From Acinetobacter sp. (GTDB lineage Bacteria > Pseudomonadota > Gammaproteobacteria > Pseudomonadales > Moraxellaceae), in assembly GCA_008017255.1 (NCBI GenBank), contig SSHD01000134.1, positions 1 through 5,819 of the forward strand: a stretch of DNA of 5,819 nucleotides, given 5' to 3'. Positions 5,469 through 5,819 of the stretch are shown here, one piece after another. A program made the position numbers and the translations under genes. Positions within the stretch are counted from its first letter, which is position 1, and the number at the start of each line of letters is the position of its first letter. The notes under the pieces were generated by a model. The model was not told the origin of the DNA, searched no databases, and saw only the letters and a list, made by a program, of their open reading frames with translations.

Positions 5469-5819
5469 TTATTGCGCTTGTTGCTGTAACTGCTGCGCGA
5501 TTGCCCAATCTATATGCACATTGACAATGTCATCATGGCAGCTTTTGCCGTGTTGCAATTGAGCGACAATTTGCGCCGAGTATGGCGCATTGCCGAGTCC
5601 AATTGCAATATTGCGTTTAAACGATTGATACCCCGTACGGCGCAGCGGACTGCCTTCGGTACGTTCTAAAAAGGTTGTTTCATCCCATTGCCACAACGCA
5701 AGCAAGCTGATGTTATCTAAACTATGTCGTGGGTTAAAATCGTCAATCACGGCTTTTTTAGCAAAACTATTCCAAGGGCAAATCAGTTGGCAATCATCGC
5801 AACCAAACACTCGATTACC
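5469..5819 (-). CDS. queG: Epoxyqueuosine reductase (QueG), C-terminal part, cut by window edge
   Basis: QueG is a cobalamin-dependent Fe-S enzyme that reduces epoxyqueuosine to queuosine at the wobble position (34) of tRNAs with GUN anticodons, the last step of queuosine synthesis. The frame is open to the right edge, so 116 codons of the C-terminal part are present out of a usual 350-380. It opens with [17 protein letters not shown], the second ferredoxin-like cluster motif C-x2-C-x3-CP that is highly characteristic of QueG. It continues into the C-terminal HEAT-like region with the [24 protein letters not shown] block and a [10 protein letters not shown] ending, both typical of the family. 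The cobalamin-binding and catalytic N-terminal part, and the first cysteines of both clusters, lie outside the window. The stop is 25 bases before bioB on the same strand without a terminator, suggesting one transcript for the two genes. Confidence 0.95.
   Translation of the reverse strand, partial: GNRVFGCDDCQLICPWNSFAKKAVIDDFNPRHSLDNISLLALWQWDETTFLERTEGSPLRRTGYQSFKRNIAIGLGNAPYSAQIVAQLQHGKSCHDDIVNVHIDWAIAQQLQQQAQ

Overview
The window looks like a stretch of chromosome from an Acinetobacter-type gammaproteobacterium (Moraxellaceae). This rests on my recall of the protein sequences: the BioB, QueG, PurT and YchF proteins are gammaproteobacterial in character. The tautomerase-like protein, the small lipoprotein and the GlxA-type regulator resemble proteins I associate with Acinetobacter. 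Genus-level placement is an inference. Base composition appears moderate and even, and I see no insertion sequence, phage gene, tRNA, rRNA or CRISPR array.

Layout, left to right. (1) 1-239, minus: the first 79 codons of purT (formate-dependent purine synthesis), cut by the window edge. (2) 369-758, minus: a small tautomerase-superfamily protein that lacks the catalytic N-terminal proline; a terminator-like hairpin lies between it and purT. (3) 863-1327, plus: a short outer-membrane-type lipoprotein of unknown function, with a recognisable sigma70 promoter just upstream that decides its start. (4) 1365-2153, minus: an alpha/beta hydrolase with a complete catalytic triad. It is divergent from (5) 2248-3201, plus: a GlxA-type AraC-family regulator (DJ-1/PfpI-like domain plus two helix-turn-helix motifs). 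(6) 3257-4348, minus: the universal ATPase ychF, with a strong terminator at its 3' end. (7) 4454-5443, minus: biotin synthase bioB. (8) 5469-5819, minus: the C-terminal part of queG, cut by the right edge.

Functionally this is mostly housekeeping: purine synthesis (purT), biotin synthesis (bioB), tRNA queuosine modification (queG) and a translation/stress-associated ATPase (ychF). queG and bioB are separated by only about 25 bases with no terminator and are probably co-transcribed; both encode Fe-S enzymes. The hydrolase and regulator share a 94-base divergent intergenic region containing two small palindromes around the regulator's promoter, which suggests local control, although the substrate and ligand are unknown.

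No gene-free gap exceeds about 130 bases. I found no convincing undescribed system. The best leads are the proline-less tautomerase homologue, the hydrolase/GlxA-type divergent pair with its candidate operators, and the uncharacterised lipoprotein.
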